Below are positions 23,390-26,034 of a stretch of 26,034 nucleotides of DNA, piece after piece. The position numbers and the translations under genes are program-made. Numbering within the stretch: position 1 is the first letter of the stretch; every line of letters starts with the position of its first letter. The notes under the pieces were generated by a model that saw nothing but the letters and a program-made list of their open reading frames with translations, was not told the DNA's origin and made no database searches. Origin of the DNA: CAZADH01 sp964483805 (GTDB taxonomy: Bacteria > Muiribacteriota > Ozemobacteria > Ozemobacterales > Ozemobacteraceae); the NCBI GenBank assembly GCA_964483805.1, contig CAZADH010000054.1, positions 1 to 26,034 on the forward strand. The letters run 5' to 3'.

Positions 23390-24159
23390 AGGTCGCGCCG
23401 ATTCATCAACAAGATGCCGCACACGAGCGAGAATGCGACATAAAGCAGACAGTAGGTGACGGCCCAGCCCACCAGTTCTGGCGGCAGCGAGAAGCTCTTG
23501 AGGATGCGGGCCTTGATATTGAAATAGCCGAAGTTCGGAATGATCAGGTAGGCGGCCCAGGTCAGCCACGAGAGCAAAGGAATCGCCGCTTCCTCGACCA
23601 GATGCTTTACGTAGTCGACGAGGTTACCCATAACCACCATGAAAAACGTGAACGAAAAGGCCAGCACCGTCGAATCGGACAGCGAGAAGAGCAATACAAG
23701 AGATGACACAATGGCGAACTCCATGCTCATGAACAGCACGACCCAGAAGAAGGTGTGCCAGACCAGGCCGAACTTGGCGTAGAGCAGGGTGGCAAAGATG
23801 ATCACCATGATGACGATGTTGACCACGGTGGCGCCCAGGGTGCCGAGGAACTTGCCCAGATAGAACTCCCAGCGCGCCATCGGCAAGGTCAGCGCAGCGT
23901 AGGCGGTGCGCCGGTTGAGTTCTTCGCGGAGCGTGGCCACGCCGATGAACAGGGTCATCATCAGCCCGCACACGGCGATGACCGAGATGCCGACATCCTG
24001 AATCATGCGATACTCGAGTTCGGGCGTGACCGAAAAATGCGAGAACAGGTTGAACAGGCCGAGGGCGATCAACACGAAAATCAGGTGAATCGACAACATC
24101 TTGTGGCGGGCCACATCGAGCAGGGTGTTGCCGGCGATGATCCAGATGCGGCGAACCAT
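23386..24159 (-). CDS. ABC-2 type permease, second system
   Basis: This 257-residue protein has about six membrane helices (near 22-39, 57-77, 105-127, 132-155, 162-180 and 230-250). The conserved coupling region after the second helix is LREELNRRTAYAALTLPMARWEFYLGK (about 77-103, read in two parts). The start ATG 24159 is joined to the ATPase stop as TAATG, and its TGA overlaps the next start as GTGA. It should form the transmembrane part of the exporter with the following-strand partner ATPase. It belongs to a different branch from the GldF-like permease in this window. Confidence 0.88.
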   Translation of the reverse strand: MVRRIWIIAGNTLLDVARHKMLSIHLIFVLIALGLFNLFSHFSVTPELEYRMIQDVGISVIAVCGLMMTLFIGVATLREELNRRTAYAALTLPMARWEFYLGKFLGTLGATVVNIVIMVIIFATLLYAKFGLVWHTFFWVVLFMSMEFAIVSSLVLLFSLSDSTVLAFSFTFFMVVMGNLVDYVKHLVEEAAIPLLSWLTWAAYLIIPNFGYFNIKARILKSFSLPPELVGWAVTYCLLYVAFSLVCGILLMNRRDL

Positions 24160-25097
24160 TAGTGGACCTCAGGCGGGCGGGGAAGGCCCAGCGTATTTAC
24201 AAAGAGTTGCTCGAGCGACAGTCGCACCGGCCCGGCTTCCAGAATGCTGCAGCCGCCGGCCGCCAGAGTGGCGATCAGGCGCTGCGGTTCGGTGACGTCG
24301 GCCACGACGAAGCGGCACCGTTGGTCGGGCAGTTGCTCGACGTGCGTGACGCGTTGGTTTTGCAGCAGGGGGAGGCGGGCAACGTCGTCGGCGCTGCCGG
24401 TCACGGTGAGCGCGTAATCGGCGGTCGACAACAACTGGTTCAGGGGACCGCTGCGGATGAGACGGCCTCCGCTCATGATGCCCACCGCCGTGCAGACGTC
24501 TTCGAGGATGCCGACCGCATGCGAGTTGATGAGCACGCTGATGCCGTCACGCTTCAGCCCGATGAGGATCTCTTTGAGCGTGGCCTGACCGAGCGGGTCA
24601 AGACCGGTCATCGGTTCGTCGAGCAGGATCAGGCGCGCATCGAGCATCAGCACGCGGGCCAGATCGACCCGTTGCTTCATCCCCTTCGAGCAGACGCCCA
24701 GCGCACGGTGGTGGTGATCGGCCATGTCGACACGTTTCAGTCCGGCCTCGATGCGGTCGGACAGACTCGGCAATCCGGCCAGTCGGCCGTGATACGCAAG
24801 GTATTCGTGGATGGTGAGATGATCGTGGTGGTTGACCACTTCGGGCAGGAAGCCGACGCGCTCGCGAGACCGGGGGCTGCCGACCGGAATGCCGAACAGC
24901 TCAGCGCTGCCGCGGGTCGGGCGCGCGAGTCCGAGCAGCAGTTTCATGGTCGTTGTCTTGCCTGCGCCGTTGGGGCCGAGCAGGCCGAACAGATGCCCCT
25001 CGGGAACGGTCAGATCGAGACTGTCGATCAGTGTTTGCGGTGAAAAGAACCCGACCGTCTTGGTCAGGCCTTGGGTTTCGATCGCATTGATGCCCAT
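24159..25097 (-). CDS. ABC transporter ATP-binding protein, second system
   Basis: I chose ATG 25097, giving 312 residues (MGINAIETQGLTK). A TTG 12 codons earlier is possible but overlaps the promoter -35. Walker A is GPNGAGKT (41-48), the Q-loop region FLPEVVNHHDHLT (83-95), the signature CSKGMKQR (136-143), Walker B LILLDEP (156-162) and the H-loop H193 in INSHAVGILE. The C-terminal third is a NatA/CcmA-like extension. There is no Shine-Dalgarno, and the ATG lies 7 nt after a -10 element, so the transcript may be leaderless. It is the first gene of the operon with the ABC-2 permease and the TPR protein. The transported substrate is unknown. Confidence 0.9.
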   Translation of the reverse strand: MGINAIETQGLTKTVGFFSPQTLIDSLDLTVPEGHLFGLLGPNGAGKTTTMKLLLGLARPTRGSAELFGIPVGSPRSRERVGFLPEVVNHHDHLTIHEYLAYHGRLAGLPSLSDRIEAGLKRVDMADHHHRALGVCSKGMKQRVDLARVLMLDARLILLDEPMTGLDPLGQATLKEILIGLKRDGISVLINSHAVGILEDVCTAVGIMSGGRLIRSGPLNQLLSTADYALTVTGSADDVARLPLLQNQRVTHVEQLPDQRCRFVVADVTEPQRLIATLAAGGCSILEAGPVRLSLEQLFVNTLGLPRPPEVH

Positions 25098-25104
25098 GAC
25101 GCCA

Positions 25105-25133
25105 AGACTAGCGCGGGGGGCCGGGGCGGTCAA
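25105..25133 (-). promoter_or_regulatory. Promoter for a leaderless ABC operon transcript
   Basis: On the minus strand TTGACC (25133-25128) and TAGTCT (25110-25105) are exactly 17 bp apart. The -10 ends 7 nt before the ATG at 25097, so transcription would start at or very near the A of the start codon. Confidence 0.6.
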
Positions 25134-25175
25134 GTGGCGCGTGTGCGTCCCGGGACATTCGCCCGAGGGATGGAG

Positions 25176-26034
25176 TCAGCGGAACGAAACCCGGTGGGCG
25201 CGGTCCGCCAGGTAATAGGCTTCCTTTTCCATGGCGGAGTCGAAGTCCATGTTGTGGTCCAGCATCCCGGATGCTGCTTTCTGAGCCGTCCAGTTGAGCA
25301 ACCAGCCGGTGTCGTCTTCGAAGGCGCGGAACCAGTGACGGGTCTGCGGGAAGATCTTGGTGATGCCCGGCATCAACGCGTTGTCGCGTCGATACTGGAG
25401 CGCATGGACCAGTTCGTGGCCGGCGTGGTTGCCCTGCGGATTGAGCGTGACCACGTTGCCCTTCGTGTAGGCGAGCGCGCCGTTGAACCCGATCGAGCCG
25501 TCGGCCGACATCGGCCGGGTGAACGCGAGCGTGCCGATGCGTCCGGAGTCGCGCCACGAAAAGCGCGAGCCGTCGAGCAGGGCAGCCGCGGTGACCAGGG
25601 CACTGTGAAGACCCACGCGGACGCGCGTCTTGTGGCCGTCGGTGATGACCCACAGGGGCCCGAAGTCGGCGCGGAAGGTCTGGGTGGCCGTGGCCGCCGA
25701 CTCGATCAGCGATGAGCCGAGATTGACCAGGAACTTGCCCTGCCAGGCCTGCCAGGGATCGCGGTTGTCGGCCAGCCCGGCCTTCTCGAGGCCCTTCCAG
25801 ACCATGATGCCCCCGGCGAGGCTCTGCAGAATTGCCTTGCCGACCGGACGGCGGTGGCGATGGGCGCGATACGCACTGATGGCCACGGGGATGACGATGT
25901 TGATGGCCACCTCGTCGCCCTGTCGCCATGCTTCGATGTTCGGGGTGACGGCGCCAATCGCCAGGCCAAGAAGCAACGCAATCACCAGCCAGGTCTTGCG
26001 GATGAACGGGGCGCCGGCACTGAGCGAGCCCGTT
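25176..26034 (-). CDS. Membrane-anchored HELVH (metallopeptidase-like) protein, 5' end beyond window
   Basis: The frame is open to the right edge with no stop, and the sequence just upstream of a GTG at 25985 still reads sensibly (FIRKTWLVIALLLG), so the true start is probably outside the window; GTG 25985 (269 residues) is the alternative. A membrane helix covers residues about -2 to 14 counted from that GTG. Downstream, the region around 55-70 and an extended domain of unknown type lead to GHELVHALQYRRD (189-201), a gluzincin-type HExxH. The glutamates of MEKEAYYLADRAH (252-264) are candidates for a third metal ligand. The resemblance is to DUF4157-like and other bacterial HExxH proteins rather than a named peptidase family. 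The stop is TGA 25178-25176; nothing resembling a strong terminator follows. Confidence 0.78.
   Translation of the reverse strand, partial: TGSLSAGAPFIRKTWLVIALLLGLAIGAVTPNIEAWRQGDEVAINIVIPVAISAYRAHRHRRPVGKAILQSLAGGIMVWKGLEKAGLADNRDPWQAWQGKFLVNLGSSLIESAATATQTFRADFGPLWVITDGHKTRVRVGLHSALVTAAALLDGSRFSWRDSGRIGTLAFTRPMSADGSIGFNGALAYTKGNVVTLNPQGNHAGHELVHALQYRRDNALMPGITKIFPQTRHWFRAFEDDTGWLLNWTAQKAASGMLDHNMDFDSAMEKEAYYLADRAHRVSFR

Overview
The window is a GC-rich, gene-dense bacterial stretch with very short intergenic gaps. It contains one 10-N scaffold gap inside metG, so it probably comes from a draft or metagenome-assembled genome. All genes visible in the left 17 kb, and the last four, read on the minus strand; only the four-gene cluster at 17.3-22.3 kb reads on the plus strand. 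The promoters are sigma70-like (TTGAC-type -35, TAnnnT -10, 17-18 bp spacers) and most genes have GGAGG-type ribosome binding sites. The gene content (class II nrdJ, a GldA/GldF/GldG plus DUF4340 ABC cassette, a degenerate GGDEF receptor, an LPS-type glycosyltransferase pair) suggests an uncultured Gram-negative-type bacterium outside the best-studied phyla. I cannot place it from sequence alone; a Riflebacteria/Ozemobacteria-like lineage is only a guess.

Left region (1-7 kb, all minus): a truncated acidic/proline-rich protein at the edge; a large secreted metallo-beta-lactamase-fold protein of the ComEC type with FN3-like and GATase-like domains, with its own promoter and terminator; an SPFH (YdjI-type) protein ending in three zinc ribbons, also with its own promoter and terminator; and the adenosylcobalamin-dependent ribonucleotide reductase NrdJ, preceded by an inverted repeat that may be an operator.

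Middle region (7-13.6 kb, minus): a probable operon driven by a near-consensus promoter at 13.54-13.57 kb: degenerate GGDEF/GAF/HAMP receptor, metG, tatD, aroB, and a zinc-ribbon membrane protein with a GspG-like segment. aroB has no canonical start where family alignment and a perfect Shine-Dalgarno place it; the codon there is ACG. The N-run in metG looks like a false gap: removing 12 nt restores the family spacing in frame.

Next (13.6-17.1 kb, minus): a 7TM sensor-like protein without a kinase domain, apparently leaderless; a 53-residue small protein with a strong ribosome binding site; and a GT2-GT4 glycosyltransferase pair coupled by an ATGA overlap.

Right region: the plus-strand ABC cassette (ATPase, ABC-2 permease, GldG-like protein, DUF4340 protein with a Gly/Ser/Pro tail) is coupled by ATGA overlaps. 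It converges on a second, minus-strand ABC system: an ATPase (apparently leaderless), an ABC-2 permease and a membrane TPR protein with a His-rich segment, coupled by TAATG and GTGA overlaps. A hairpin lies between the two convergent units. A membrane-anchored protein with a HELVH metallopeptidase-like motif runs off the right edge. I saw no tRNA, rRNA, CRISPR array, insertion sequence or attachment site, and no gene-free stretch longer than 300 bases.
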